In this document: piece after piece, positions 19,349 to 28,624 of the stretch | How positions within the stretch are numbered: the first letter of the stretch is position 1 | Layout: each line of letters starts with the position of its first letter | Assembly: GCF_014204495.1 (NCBI RefSeq) | Contig: NZ_JACHLN010000002.1 | Coordinates: 1,302,001-1,366,000 of the forward strand | Source: Sphingomonas kyeonggiensis | Lineage (GTDB): Bacteria; Pseudomonadota; Alphaproteobacteria; Sphingomonadales; Sphingomonadaceae | Length of the DNA stretch: 64,000 bases | Direction of reading: 5' to 3' | Translations under genes and position numbers: made by a program | The notes under the pieces: model-generated | Told to the model about the DNA's origin: nothing | What the model saw: only the letters and a program-made list of their open reading frames with translations | Databases searched by the model: none

Positions 19349-19438
19349 TCAGAAACGCTCGGGCCGGACGAGCACGGCCACGAGATAAAGGAGCAGGCCC
19401 AGCGCAGTGAGCCCGGCGAGAAGTAGCGGCAAAGGCAT
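19349..19438 (-). CDS. kdpF: KdpF small membrane subunit (29 aa)
   Basis: Reads MPLPLLLAGL then a hydrophobic helix and LVRPERF at the end, the exact plan of KdpF, the single-helix peptide that stabilises the KdpABC complex. It sits in the expected place directly before kdpA. Too short for most gene finders. Confidence 0.93.
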   Translation of the reverse strand: MPLPLLLAGLTALGLLLYLVAVLVRPERF

Positions 19439-19449
19439 GGTGGTTCTCC

Positions 19450-19533
19450 TCAGGCCTGGTCGCAGAGGCGGACACAGGCCAGGGTGAGCAGGAACAGCCC
19501 TGCCAACACCCCCAGCCAGATCAGGTCGGTCAT
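19450..19533 (-). CDS. 27-aa single-helix peptide in the kdp operon
   Basis: ATG 19533 with GGGAAG upstream. The 27-residue product begins MTDLIWLGVLAGLF and ends CVRLCDQA, so it is one hydrophobic helix with a short polar tail. It lies 11 bases before kdpF and 11 bases after the gene upstream, the same spacing used between the proven kdp genes. From memory, short peptides ending in C-D-(R/Q) are often found just before kdpF in other proteobacteria. It may be an extra structural or regulatory subunit of the pump; no function is established by the sequence. Confidence 0.7.
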   Translation of the reverse strand: MTDLIWLGVLAGLFLLTLACVRLCDQA

Positions 19534-19544
19534 GGTTTTCTTCC

Positions 19545-19850
19545 CTATTGGCGGCGATCGAAGCGGGTCTTGTCGAAGCGAATGTGGCGGGGCGGCACCG
19601 GTATCAGCCGGAACAGGCCGGGCCCCTCGATCAACAGCGCCCAACCGAGCGTCCAGGCGACGACGCCCGAAAGGGCCTCGCCAAATTCAGCCGGCGTGGC
19701 GTTGTGCTGCGGCGGACGGTTCATCGAAACGACGAGCGTCCAAACCGCGAGCGCACAGGCGCCGAGCAGCAATACGCCGCCGAAACGCAGCCAAAGCTGC
19801 GCAGGCCAGCCGCCCTCGCCTTGTTCCATCCGACGCAACAACACCCACAC
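19545..19850 (-). CDS. Unrecognised 101-aa membrane protein, first gene of the kdp operon
   Basis: GTG 19850 has GGGAG eight bases ahead. Two hydrophobic segments (23-43 and 58-78) flank a polar loop, and the C-terminus is basic (PPRHIRFDKTRFDRRQ). No family recognised. It ends 11 bases before the 27-aa gene and so should be co-transcribed with kdpFABCDE. The promoter must lie in the 152-bp gap to the divergent kup gene. Confidence 0.6.
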   Translation of the reverse strand: MWVLLRRMEQGEGGWPAQLWLRFGGVLLLGACALAVWTLVVSMNRPPQHNATPAEFGEALSGVVAWTLGWALLIEGPGLFRLIPVPPRHIRFDKTRFDRRQ

Positions 19851-20002
19851 GGTGAGACTCCCACTTTGGTCGGCTCGCGATGTGGTCTCGGGGGGAGTTA
19901 AGGTTCCACGGGGAAGTTGGAACCCACCATAAAGATTCCATAAAATCGTTGGCTGATGCCGGAACCTCTGGATACTAGGCGGGTTCGACGGCGCCGAGGG
20001 CG

Positions 20003-21916
20003 GTGCCGGCCAACGAAAGATTCGCCTTGGAAGCGACGCAAACGGCCGACCAGCACGGCCATCAGGATCGGCTCGGCACGCTCGCAGTGGGTGCGATCGG
20101 GGTCGTGTTCGGCGATATCGGCACCTCGCCGCTCTATTCGCTCAAGGAAAGCTTCATCGGCCACCATCCGCTGGCGGTGGATCGCGCGCATATCTTCGGC
20201 GTGCTGTCGCTGGTCTTCTGGACGATGATGCTAGTGGTGACGATCAAGTACGTCTTCATCATCCTGCGCGCAGACAACAAGGGCGAAGGCGGCAGCCTGG
20301 CGCTGCTCGCGCTGATCCAGCGCAAGCTGGGCGAAACCCGCTGGACGCCGTGGATCGTCGCGCTCGGCGTGATCGCCACCGCGCTCTTCTATGGCGATGC
20401 GATCATCACCCCGGCGGTCTCGGTGCTGTCAGCGGTCGAAGGCCTCGCCACCGTCCAGGGCTCGCTGTCCCAGCTCGTGCTGCCGATCAGCATCGTCATC
20501 CTGATCGGCCTGTTCGCCATCCAGTCGCACGGCACCGCCAGGGTTGGGAAGCTGTTCGGCCCGGTGATGATCTTCTACTTCATCGTGATCGCGGTGCTCG
20601 GCGTGGTCGGCATCGCCAAGAGCCCCGACATCCTCTGGGCGCTCAACCCCTGGTACGCGCTCCATTTCTTCACGCTCGATCCGCTGCTCGCCTTCCTGGC
20701 GCTTGGATCGGTGGTGCTGGCGGTGACCGGCGCCGAAGCGCTCTATGCGGATATGGGCCATTTCGGCCGCAAGGCGATCATGGTCTCCTGGCTCTACATC
20801 GCCTTCCCCTGCCTGATGCTCAACTATCTCGGCCAGTCGGCGCTGCTGCTGAGCAGCCCGGCGTCGGTGGAGAACCCGTTCTTCCTGCTGGCGCCCGAAT
20901 GGGCCCGCCTCCCCCTCGTCATCCTCGCGACCGCGGCAACGGTGATCGCCAGCCAGGCGGTGATCTCGGGCGCCTTCTCGGTCACCCAACAGGCGGTCCA
21001 GCTCGGCTTCCTGCCGCGCCTGCGCATCCTCCACACCAGCGCGAAGGCGGCCGGGCAGATCTATGTGCCGCTCGCCAACTGGCTGCTGCTGGTCATGGTG
21101 ATCCTGCTCGTCCTCGGCTTCCGCAGCTCGAGCAACCTCGCCGCCGCCTATGGCATCGCGGTGACGGGCACGATGTTCATCACCGCCTGCATGCTCGGCG
21201 TGCTTACCTTCGCCGTGTGGAAATGGCCGCCGGTACTGGCCGGCCTGGTCACGGGTGGCTTCCTGCTGATCGACGGCCTGTATTTCGCCTCGAACGTCAC
21301 CAAGATCCCCGATGGCGGCTGGTTCCCGCTGCTCGTCGCCGCGATCGTCTTCGTCCTGCTCACCACCTGGGCGACCGGGCGCAAGCTGGTCCGCGCGCGG
21401 CTGCACGAAGGTGCGATGCCGATCGAGATCTTCATCCAGTCCGCCGGCCATTCGGTCCAGCGCGTGGGCGGCACCGCGGTGTTCCTCGCCAGCACCGACG
21501 ACATCCCGCCGGCGCTGCTCCACAACCTCAAGCACAACAAGGTGCTGCACGAGCGCGTGATCATCCTCACCGTCGCGATCGAGCAGGTGCCACATGTCGC
21601 GCCCGAACAGCGGGCGGAAGTGAAGCCACTGGGCCAGGGCTTCTACCGCACGATCCTCCACTATGGCTTCATGGACGAGATCGACATTCCCCTGGCGCTG
21701 CACGCACTGGGCGATGCCGCCGGCGAGAAGTTCAAGGCGATGGAGACCAGCTATTTCCTCGCCCGCCAGACGCTGATCGCCTCGTCGCGGCCCGGCATGG
21801 CGATCTGGCGCGAGAAGCTGTTCGCCTGGATGGTCCGCAACGCCGAAAGTGCGATGGAGTTCTTCAAGCTGCCGACCAACCGGGTAGTGGAGCTGGGCAG
21901 CCAGGTCGAGATCTGA
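20003..21916 (+). CDS. kup: Kup-type low-affinity K+/H+ symporter
   Basis: 637 residues of the KUP/HAK/KT family. The signature [13 protein letters not shown] is at 33-45, followed by about twelve transmembrane helices ([22 protein letters not shown] is shared across the family) and a C-terminal cytosolic domain after about 470. The chosen start is GTG 20003; a TTG about eight codons later is also possible. The gene is divergent from the kdp operon, so the inducible and housekeeping K+ uptake systems share one intergenic region. Confidence 0.95.
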   Translation: MPANERFALEATQTADQHGHQDRLGTLAVGAIGVVFGDIGTSPLYSLKESFIGHHPLAVDRAHIFGVLSLVFWTMMLVVTIKYVFIILRADNKGEGGSLALLALIQRKLGETRWTPWIVALGVIATALFYGDAIITPAVSVLSAVEGLATVQGSLSQLVLPISIVILIGLFAIQSHGTARVGKLFGPVMIFYFIVIAVLGVVGIAKSPDILWALNPWYALHFFTLDPLLAFLALGSVVLAVTGAEALYADMGHFGRKAIMVSWLYIAFPCLMLNYLGQSALLLSSPASVENPFFLLAPEWARLPLVILATAATVIASQAVISGAFSVTQQAVQLGFLPRLRILHTSAKAAGQIYVPLANWLLLVMVILLVLGFRSSSNLAAAYGIAVTGTMFITACMLGVLTFAVWKWPPVLAGLVTGGFLLIDGLYFASNVTKIPDGGWFPLLVAAIVFVLLTTWATGRKLVRARLHEGAMPIEIFIQSAGHSVQRVGGTAVFLASTDDIPPALLHNLKHNKVLHERVIILTVAIEQVPHVAPEQRAEVKPLGQGFYRTILHYGFMDEIDIPLALHALGDAAGEKFKAMETSYFLARQTLIASSRPGMAIWREKLFAWMVRNAESAMEFFKLPTNRVVELGSQVEI

Positions 21917-21935
21917 AACGGCCTCGGGCCGCGAT

Positions 21936-22017
21936 CGTCATCCCGACGAAAGTCGGGATCTCGTGCGGCTCCTGCCCTGTGCCCTCGCCTGAGATCCCGA
22001 CTTTCGTCGGGATGACG
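21936..22017. repeat. Inverted-repeat element, 27-bp arms (related type)
   Basis: The arm 21936-21962 (CGTCATCCCGACGAAAGTCG...) is an exact reverse complement of 21991-22017. It begins with the same CGTCATCCC as the elements at 2556 and 26946 but has a different centre. It lies between the convergent kup and receptor genes and may serve both as terminator. Confidence 0.8.
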
Positions 22018-22177
22018 GCGTGGGGTGGATGGGGGTTTGAAGCCATTCCCTTTCTGAAAAGAGCGGACACAAAACAGCCGGCGCACGGAGGCGTGGCGCC
22101 GGCCAGGAAGTCAGGAAAACATGCCGGGGAAGACTGGAGCGACGCCTGGGCGCCGCTCCACTCCCTCCCCCCGAAGA

Positions 22178-25100
22178 TCAGAAGATCATGCGCAGGCCCG
22201 CGGTGATGATCCGGCCGGTGCTGGCATAGGTCTGGGTCACCGGGCTCGCGGCGTACATGGTGCGATACTGCGGCTCGTTGGTCATGTTGCGGCCCTCGAG
22301 CGACAGCTTGGCGAACTTCGTGACCGCGTAGGAGACCGCGAAGTCGATGTTCAGCTGGTCCTCGTTATAGCCGAAGTCCGCGAACACCGGCGAGTTGCAG
22401 GGGCCGCCGCCGACGGTGGTGGTGCCCACCGAGCAGGTGCCGGTCGCCAGCGGGAAACGGTTCACATAGCGGGTGCGATAGGCGCCCGAGACGCGCGCCG
22501 AGAACTTGCTGTCCTCATAATAGAGCGTCGCGTTGAACGAGTCCGGCGAGGTGTTGAGGAACGGCCCTTCGGCATAGCTGTTCACCGCGGTGCCCGACAC
22601 CGTCTGGCTGGTGTTGAGCACCGTGCCGGTCAGGTAGCTGAGGCTGGATTCGATGTGCGTGTAGTTCGCGGTGACGCCGAAATGCTTCAGGAAGCCCGGC
22701 AGGAAGAAGAAGTCGGTCTGCAGATTGACTTCGATGCCCTTGATGTCGCCGCCCGGCGCATCCTGGTACTGGCGCACCGCCCAGGTACCGCCGCTGGTGG
22801 TGTAGTTCAGCAGCGCCGGGTTGGTGATGAAGGTCAGCACCTGCTGGTAGACTTCGGGCTCGAACACCGCCGAGAGCGGGGCCTCGAGCGCGATCTGCTG
22901 CGGGAAGGTGTCGATCTTCTTCTTGAACAGGTTGACCGCGAGCAGCCCGTTATGCGCGAAATACTTCTCGAAGCTCAGGTCGAGGTTCGTCGCGCGGAAC
23001 GGGTTGAGATAAGGGTTGCCCACCGTCAGCGACGGCGCCGTGCCGTTCGCGTTCAGGCTGGTGGTGAAGGCCGTGGTGCCCGGCGTCAGGCTCGCGAGCT
23101 GCGGGCGCGACATAACCTTGGAGGCGGCGAAGCGGACGAGGAAGTTGTCGGCAACTTCCCAGTTCGCGTTCATCGAGGGCAGCCAGTCCCAATATTCGTT
23201 CTTGGCGGTCACCCCGAGGCCGGCGACACCGTCCGCACCGCCGACATTGCCCGAACCCGAGACCCGGGTATTGGCGATACGCAGGCCGACATTGCCGCGC
23301 AGCGGACGGCCGAGCAGGTTCACATTATAGTCGACCTGGAAGAAGCCCGAGACGTCGGTCTCGGTCACGCCCGAGCGCTGGCGCCCGTCGACCACCGCGC
23401 GGAAATCGCCCCACTTGTTCACGCAGTTGCAGTTGATGCCGAACTGATTGATGAACTTGTCGATATCCGGCGCATAATAGCTGGTCGGCGTGCCCTGCGA
23501 CACGGTCAGCCCCTTGCCGAAGCCGATGGTCTGGCCAAGGTCGGTGATGCTGAGCTTGGATTCCGCCAGCGTCGGGTTGATCGCTTCGATAGACTGGTTG
23601 CGGCGGCCCTGGTCGCCGACATAGGCGAATTCCTTGGCCGTGCCGCCGAAGCGGATCGACATCTCGGGCAGCGCTTCATAGGTGAAGTTGACCCGCGCCA
23701 CCTTGAACTCGTTGTCCACGCTGTTGGTGAAGTAGCGGATCGTCGAAAGACCCTTCACCAGCGTCCAGTTGTTCGCATTGGCCACGTCGAAGCCCGGGTT
23801 GAACACCGGCATCTTGCCGTCGCCGCGCGCGTCGAAGGTGTAGCCGTCCTTGTCGATCGCGTTGAACTCGGCGAGCAGGCCGTATGCGCGGAATTCCGAC
23901 TTGGACCAGCCGCCGGTCGCATCGGCATAGAAGCCCGGCGCGAACTCCTGGTGGACGTTCAGCGTCACCTGCTTGAAGTCGGTGCGGCCATATTGGGTGT
24001 CGGCGAAGCTGCGCCAGTCGACATCGTCGAGCACCATATAGTCGGCCTGGCCGGCGCCGTTGACATGTGCTTCGCGGATCTTGGTGTTCGGGCGGCCGAG
24101 CAGCTCGTTGTAATAGCCGGTCTGGTTCGCGGTCGCGACATAGCCGGGCGAAGCCGGATTGTTGTAATAGTCGAACGGGTTGAGGTTGTTCGGGTTGAGG
24201 CTGTTGAAATAGCCCGTCAGCGGCGTCTGGCCGACGCCGTTGCCCGCCTGGTCGCCGTTGCAGTCGATGATCGCGCTCGGCACGCAGTTCGCATAGAGCG
24301 CGACGCGGTCGGCATAGCCATTGGCGGTGCCGACGGCGCGCAGGCCGGCGGTGCCGGTGCCGACGACGCGGGCATTGGTGCCGTTGCGGTTCAGGCCGAT
24401 CGGCGTGATGCCGGTGTTGTTGCTGTTCTGGTCGTAGCGCGAGAAGACGCCGTCGAGCGTGATCTCGGTGCCCGGACCCGGCTTCCACTGCATCGTCGCG
24501 GTGGCGCCGATCCGCTCATAGTCGAGATACTGGCGGCCGACCGAGGGCAGGCCCGGGATGATCGTGGTCGGGGTGACCGCGGCATAGGCGGTCGGGTCCG
24601 AGCCGAAGGTCGCACCGGTGCCCTGGTTGCTCGGGCGGGCGAAGCCGAAGACGTTCGGCGTGATGCCGGCGATCTGCGAGTTGCGATAGGTGTATTCGAA
24701 CACGCCGATATTGCGGCGATAGGCGTCGATCTGCTGGTCCTGCTTCTGGTACGCGCCCGAGACCAGGATGCCGAAATTGTCGGTCACGCGCACCGAGGCG
24801 AGGCCCGTGAAGCGCGGGTTCCAGCTCTTGCCGTTCTCGCGATACTCGGCCTCGGCGCCCACGGCGAAGCGGTTCTTCTTGTACGAGAGCGGGCGGCCGG
24901 TGGTCAGGTCGATGATCGCGCCCAGCGAGCCTTCGTCATTCTCCGCCGCGGTTGACTTGGTCACCTTGATGCCGCCGAACAGTTCCGAGGCGAAGGTGTT
25001 GAAGTCGAAGCCGCGCGAGCGGTTCGCGCCGGCGTCGGACTGGTTGCCGCCCGCGATGTTCTGGGCATCGGCGCCGTTCAGGCGCACCGCCTGGAAGTCG

Positions 25101-25504
25101 CCGCCCAGGCCGCGCACGGTGATCGTGCGGCCTTCGCCATTGTCGCGGTCGATCGAGACGCCCGGCAGGCGCTGGATCGATTCCGCCAGGTTCGCATCGG
25201 GGAAGTCGGCGATGTCCTCGGCGGTGATCGCGTCGACGATCTGGTTCGAGTTGCGCTTGATGTTGACCGAATTGGCCAGCGAGGCGCGGAAACCGGTGAC
25301 AACGATCGCATCGCCGCTCTCGGTCTGGTCCTGCGGCCGCGCCTGCGGGTCGTCCTGCGCGGTCGCGGCCACCGCCGTGGTGGCTTCGGTGGTCTGTGCC
25401 CAGGCCGGCGCCGCCATCAGCAGCGCAAGGCCGAGCGCGCCGAGCGCCGTCGTGCCGCGCAGCGCCGAACGGCGTGCAACCAGGGTGTCAGCGGTAGAAA
25501 GCAT
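22178..25504 (-). CDS. Large TonB-dependent receptor, carbohydrate type, 1108 aa
   Basis: ATG 25504 is preceded by GGGGAGG. Signal peptide 1-36 (ending PAWA), a TonB-box-like GDAIVVTGFR near 64-73, a plug domain (LAESIQRLPGVSID, ITVRGLGGDFQAVRLNG) and a very long barrel ending TAGLRMIF. Receptors beginning this way (VVTGFRxSL...) are the sphingomonad/Xanthomonas class associated with polysaccharide fragments. A LacI regulator gene lies upstream in the same direction, and the gap between holds tandem copies of the decamer also found at the uronate operon. It probably imports an oligouronide; the substrate is inferred from context. Confidence 0.92.
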   Translation of the reverse strand: MLSTADTLVARRSALRGTTALGALGLALLMAAPAWAQTTEATTAVAATAQDDPQARPQDQTESGDAIVVTGFRASLANSVNIKRNSNQIVDAITAEDIADFPDANLAESIQRLPGVSIDRDNGEGRTITVRGLGGDFQAVRLNGADAQNIAGGNQSDAGANRSRGFDFNTFASELFGGIKVTKSTAAENDEGSLGAIIDLTTGRPLSYKKNRFAVGAEAEYRENGKSWNPRFTGLASVRVTDNFGILVSGAYQKQDQQIDAYRRNIGVFEYTYRNSQIAGITPNVFGFARPSNQGTGATFGSDPTAYAAVTPTTIIPGLPSVGRQYLDYERIGATATMQWKPGPGTEITLDGVFSRYDQNSNNTGITPIGLNRNGTNARVVGTGTAGLRAVGTANGYADRVALYANCVPSAIIDCNGDQAGNGVGQTPLTGYFNSLNPNNLNPFDYYNNPASPGYVATANQTGYYNELLGRPNTKIREAHVNGAGQADYMVLDDVDWRSFADTQYGRTDFKQVTLNVHQEFAPGFYADATGGWSKSEFRAYGLLAEFNAIDKDGYTFDARGDGKMPVFNPGFDVANANNWTLVKGLSTIRYFTNSVDNEFKVARVNFTYEALPEMSIRFGGTAKEFAYVGDQGRRNQSIEAINPTLAESKLSITDLGQTIGFGKGLTVSQGTPTSYYAPDIDKFINQFGINCNCVNKWGDFRAVVDGRQRSGVTETDVSGFFQVDYNVNLLGRPLRGNVGLRIANTRVSGSGNVGGADGVAGLGVTAKNEYWDWLPSMNANWEVADNFLVRFAASKVMSRPQLASLTPGTTAFTTSLNANGTAPSLTVGNPYLNPFRATNLDLSFEKYFAHNGLLAVNLFKKKIDTFPQQIALEAPLSAVFEPEVYQQVLTFITNPALLNYTTSGGTWAVRQYQDAPGGDIKGIEVNLQTDFFFLPGFLKHFGVTANYTHIESSLSYLTGTVLNTSQTVSGTAVNSYAEGPFLNTSPDSFNATLYYEDSKFSARVSGAYRTRYVNRFPLATGTCSVGTTTVGGGPCNSPVFADFGYNEDQLNIDFAVSYAVTKFAKLSLEGRNMTNEPQYRTMYAASPVTQTYASTGRIITAGLRMIF

Positions 25505-25827
25505 AATTCCTCCCCCAAAGGTCTTTTCATCGACAAGCACTGGTCGATGCGCCCATTGGGAAGCCTGGAATCAGGGTGCGACGCAGCATCGCGGAAAACG
25601 ACATGAGTCGCCCCGCAAGTTCCAGCCATGTCGCGACTTGCCCCCTCCCACGCCCCGCATGCGGATCTTCACGTCCACTTGGGCGCAAGCGTATCAGTCA
25701 CGCTTGTTCACGCTATCAATCTCGCGCCCGGCCACCGATGTCAACCGGTGTCATTGAACTAAATGTCACAATTCCGGGATTGCGGTATTTCAGCAACATC
25801 GGGGAAATGCTGCTATGCAGCGCAGGC
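25505..25827. other. 323-bp control region between lacI-type gene and receptor gene
   Basis: Contains the tandem operator-like decamers at 25734-25753, a third TGTCA at 25764, and, read on the minus strand, a TTGACA inside the second decamer that could be a -35 element for the receptor gene. No clear -10 at normal spacing. No coding potential. Confidence 0.5.
25734..25753. promoter_or_regulatory. Tandem LacI-type operator decamers
   Basis: ACCGATGTCA directly followed by ACCGGTGTCA (minus strand: TGACACCGGT then TGACATCGGT), 230 bases before the receptor start. The central CG and the half-site TGACACC fit LacI-family operators. The same decamer occurs at the regulator's own promoter and at the uronate operon. 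Confidence 0.6.
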
Positions 25828-26862
25828 TCAGCCCTCGCGCGGCGGCGCCACCGAGGCACGGTGGATCAGCGTCGAGGGGAAGAGCGAAGGCTCCTCGACG
25901 GCATTGTCGTCCCCGCCGAAAAAGTCCGCGAGCAGCTTGAGCGCTGCCGAGCGCGCCATCGAGATGATCGGCCAGTGCACCGTCGTCATCGGCGGCCAGA
26001 TATGCGAGGCGATCGCGGTATCGTCGAAGCCGATGATCGACAGGTCCTCGGGCACGCTCATCCCCCGCCGGCGCGCGGCATGCAGCGTCGCGGCCGCCAT
26101 CTCGTCGTTCGAGGCGAAGATCGCGGTCGGCCGCGGCGACAGGTCGAGCAGCCGGTCGGCGGCCGCCAGCCCGGTCTCGAAGGTGTAGTTGCCGTCCGCG
26201 ATCAGGCTGCGCGGCAGCTTGATCCCGGCCACTTCGAGCGCGTTCTCGAAGCCCTTGCGCCGCTCGCGCGCCGAGCGGAAGCCGTGCGGCCCGGCGATCA
26301 GGCCGATGCGGCGATGGCCGAGCGCGATCAGGTGGTTCACCGCCTCGGTCACCACGTCGCAGTCGTTCGAGGCGACCATATGCTCGGAGGAATCCAGCGT
26401 CGCCGAGCCCATGCGGACATAGCGGATGCCCAGCTCGCGGCAGAGCTCGGCCACCATCTCGTTCTCCGAGACCGGCGGCAGGAACATCACGCCGTAGAGC
26501 CGCTGGCGCTCGAGGAAGTTGCGCACATCCTCGAGCATCGTCGAGCTGCCGCGGTCGATCGGACGGACGATCAGTTCGAACTCGGTATCGCGCATCGCCT
26601 CGAGCATGCCGGCCTGCACGTTCATCACCATCTGGGCGTTGGGATTGTCGTGGATCAGCCCGATCAGGAAGTTGCGCCGCAAGGCCAGCGCGCGCGCCTG
26701 GACATTGGGGACATAACCCAGCTCGCTGATCACCTGCTCGACCCGGGCACGGGTGTCGCCGTTGAGCAACGGCGAGCGGTTGATCACCCGGCTGACGGTC
26801 TTCTTCGAGACGCCCGCAATACGCGCGACGTCGTTGATGGTGGGCTTTCCGGTTCTCTCCAT
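25828..26862 (-). CDS. LacI-family transcriptional regulator
   Basis: 344 residues. The N-terminal helix-turn-helix reads TINDVARIAGVSKKTVSRVI (8-27) with the hinge helix ELGYVPNVQARAL, and the rest is a periplasmic-binding-protein-like sugar domain (IGLIHDNPN, ASNDEMAAATLHAARRRG, GFDDTAIASHIWPPMTTV). It probably represses the receptor gene downstream and the divergent uronate operon through the TGACACCGGT decamer, with autoregulation by the site at 26925. The inducer may be a deoxy-keto-gluconate or oligouronide, as with KdgR/UxuR-type control; that is inference. Confidence 0.9.
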   Translation of the reverse strand: MERTGKPTINDVARIAGVSKKTVSRVINRSPLLNGDTRARVEQVISELGYVPNVQARALALRRNFLIGLIHDNPNAQMVMNVQAGMLEAMRDTEFELIVRPIDRGSSTMLEDVRNFLERQRLYGVMFLPPVSENEMVAELCRELGIRYVRMGSATLDSSEHMVASNDCDVVTEAVNHLIALGHRRIGLIAGPHGFRSARERRKGFENALEVAGIKLPRSLIADGNYTFETGLAAADRLLDLSPRPTAIFASNDEMAAATLHAARRRGMSVPEDLSIIGFDDTAIASHIWPPMTTVHWPIISMARSAALKLLADFFGGDDNAVEEPSLFPSTLIHRASVAPPREG

Positions 26863-26924
26863 CGGCCGAGCATAATGGCTCGCGGGACAAAGCGATACTT
26901 CATTATCGACGCAGCAATCCGGTA

Positions 26925-26934
26925 ACCGGTGTCA
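26925..26934. promoter_or_regulatory. LacI-type operator decamer at the regulator gene
   Basis: ACCGGTGTCA, 62-72 bases upstream of the lacI-type start, overlapping a short palindrome CCGGTAACCGG. On the minus strand it gives TTGACACCGG, so it overlaps a -35-like TTGACA. Suggests autoregulation. Confidence 0.5.
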
Positions 26935-26945
26935 AACACTCTCCC

Positions 26946-27028
26946 CGTCATCCCCGCGCAGGCGGGGATCCAGAGTCACGGGCGAGCCGGCAGAGAAACG
27001 CTGGATCCCCGCCTGCGCAGGGATGACG
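26946..27028. repeat. Inverted-repeat element, 28-bp arms (copy 2)
   Basis: The arm 26946-26973 is identical to the left arm at 2556-2583. The right arm 27001-27028 is its reverse complement with one mismatch. The spacer (27 bases) is different and shorter. It lies between the esterase stop and the lacI-type promoter. Confidence 0.85.
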
Positions 27029-27061
27029 GTGAAAAGAGCGCGGGGGATGTCGATCGCAGTG

Positions 27062-28624
27062 TCAGCTCCCCGGCTGGATATACGGCACCCTGCCCCACAG
27101 CTCGCGTTCCCATTTGCGCGGATCATTGACCAGCCGGCTGGGCGCATCGAACACCATCGTCGCGCGATTGGGCAGCGTATAGGGCGCCCAGGCGGGCAGC
27201 CCCTTCGCCACCGGCCGGCCGGTGCGCGCCAGCGCGGCAAAGGCGCCCATCACCTGCGCGCTCAGCTTCTGCGCGGCGGCACCCGTGCCGGTGAACGAGC
27301 CCGGGGCGTCGAGCGTGCCGAAGGCCAGCGCGATGTCCATCGTGTGCGGGGCGCCGCGCTCCGGTTTTGTCGGTGACTGGAAATCGACCTGATAGACCCA
27401 GGTGGACCTGGCCCCCGCCGCCGCCCGCGCATCCGCCTCGAGCCACTGGCCCGGCCAGCTGCGCCCGGCGGTGGTGGCCCGGTAGAAGAGCTGTTCCGGC
27501 GTATCCTGCGGGAAATGCGCGCGATACTGGGCGACCGCCCATTCGGGCAGCAGGTCCATCCGCAGCTCCGGCGCCATCCGCTCGGCGACATTGTCCCAGG
27601 TCAGCCCCTTCACCTTGGCCGAATTGGGATCGATGAAGGCGCGTGTCTCGTCATGCGTATTGCCCAGGATCATCGGGATCGACAGGCTCTGCGGATTGGC
27701 GTCGGGCCAGAACGGGTGGCGGGTGAGCCATTTCATGTCGAGCACCGGCCCGAAATAGACGCCGCCGCCCAGGATCGGATCGGTCGCATCGAGCGCGTCG
27801 ACCAGTCTCTCCACCGGCATGTCGAGCAGCGGCTGGAGATTGTCCTGCTTCACCCCCAGCTTCGCGAGATAGGCCTGGGCGCGCCTGGTGGCGTTCATCG
27901 GGCCCGAAGCGGTCACCTGCTGCCCGCTCATCGTCGCGGCGGAGTGGAACAGGCCCTTCGCCGCCGGCATACCCATCAGCGTCGCGATCTTGGCGCCGCC
28001 GCCCGACTGGCCGAAGACGAACACCCGCTTCGGATCGCCGCCGAACGCCGCGATATTGTCCCGCACCCATTGCAGCGCGAGGATCAGGTCGAGCTGCCCG
28101 AGATTGCCGCTGTCCGCGAAGCGCGGATCGAAGCGGGCGAGATAGAGATAGCCGAGCGCGTTGAGCCGGTGGTTGACCGTCACCACCACCACATCCTCGG
28201 TCGCGGCGAGCTTCGCGCCGTCGTTGAGCGGCACGGTGACGGTGCCGTTCGAATAGGCGCCGCCATGGATGTAGAGCATCACCGGGCGCTTCGCCGCCGG
28301 GCTTGCCCCGGGCGTCCACACGTTGAGGAACAGGCAATCCTCGGACGCGCGCTGGTCGCCCTTCCCCTGCGGACAGATCGGACCATAGTCATGCGCCGGA
28401 ACCGTCACGCCGGGCGTGGCATGCGCCACCGGCGCGCGGAAGCGCGGCGCGTTGCCATAGCGGATGCCCCGGAAGCGCAGCATGCCGCCGTCGAGCCGGT
28501 CGCCTTCGAAGCGCCCTGCCCGCGTCTCGACCACTGCTTCTCCCGGCGCGGCCCGCGCCACCAGCGGCATCGCCGCCAGCGCCATGCCACCCGCCACTAC
28601 GCCACGCCTCGATACGCCACTCAT
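27062..28624 (-). CDS. Secreted type-B carboxylesterase
   Basis: 520 residues. The N-terminus [15 protein letters not shown] is a twin-arginine-like signal. The alpha/beta hydrolase features are the oxyanion segment [22 protein letters not shown], nucleophile Ser207 in FGQSGGGAK, an acidic DETRAF region and GAPHTMDI for the catalytic His. Such esterases remove acyl groups from sugars or xenobiotics in the periplasm. It overlaps the chemoreceptor gene by four bases (ATGA), putting it at the distal end of the uronate gene run. A role in deacetylating imported oligosaccharide is likely but inferred. Confidence 0.85.
   Translation of the reverse strand: MSGVSRRGVVAGGMALAAMPLVARAAPGEAVVETRAGRFEGDRLDGGMLRFRGIRYGNAPRFRAPVAHATPGVTVPAHDYGPICPQGKGDQRASEDCLFLNVWTPGASPAAKRPVMLYIHGGAYSNGTVTVPLNDGAKLAATEDVVVVTVNHRLNALGYLYLARFDPRFADSGNLGQLDLILALQWVRDNIAAFGGDPKRVFVFGQSGGGAKIATLMGMPAAKGLFHSAATMSGQQVTASGPMNATRRAQAYLAKLGVKQDNLQPLLDMPVERLVDALDATDPILGGGVYFGPVLDMKWLTRHPFWPDANPQSLSIPMILGNTHDETRAFIDPNSAKVKGLTWDNVAERMAPELRMDLLPEWAVAQYRAHFPQDTPEQLFYRATTAGRSWPGQWLEADARAAAGARSTWVYQVDFQSPTKPERGAPHTMDIALAFGTLDAPGSFTGTGAAAQKLSAQVMGAFAALARTGRPVAKGLPAWAPYTLPNRATMVFDAPSRLVNDPRKWERELWGRVPYIQPGS

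Noticed and set aside
22121..24955. Long plus-strand open frame (944 codons) opposite the 1108-aa receptor gene
   Set aside because: Antisense shadow; low-complexity Arg/Val/Glu-rich product, no ribosome site.
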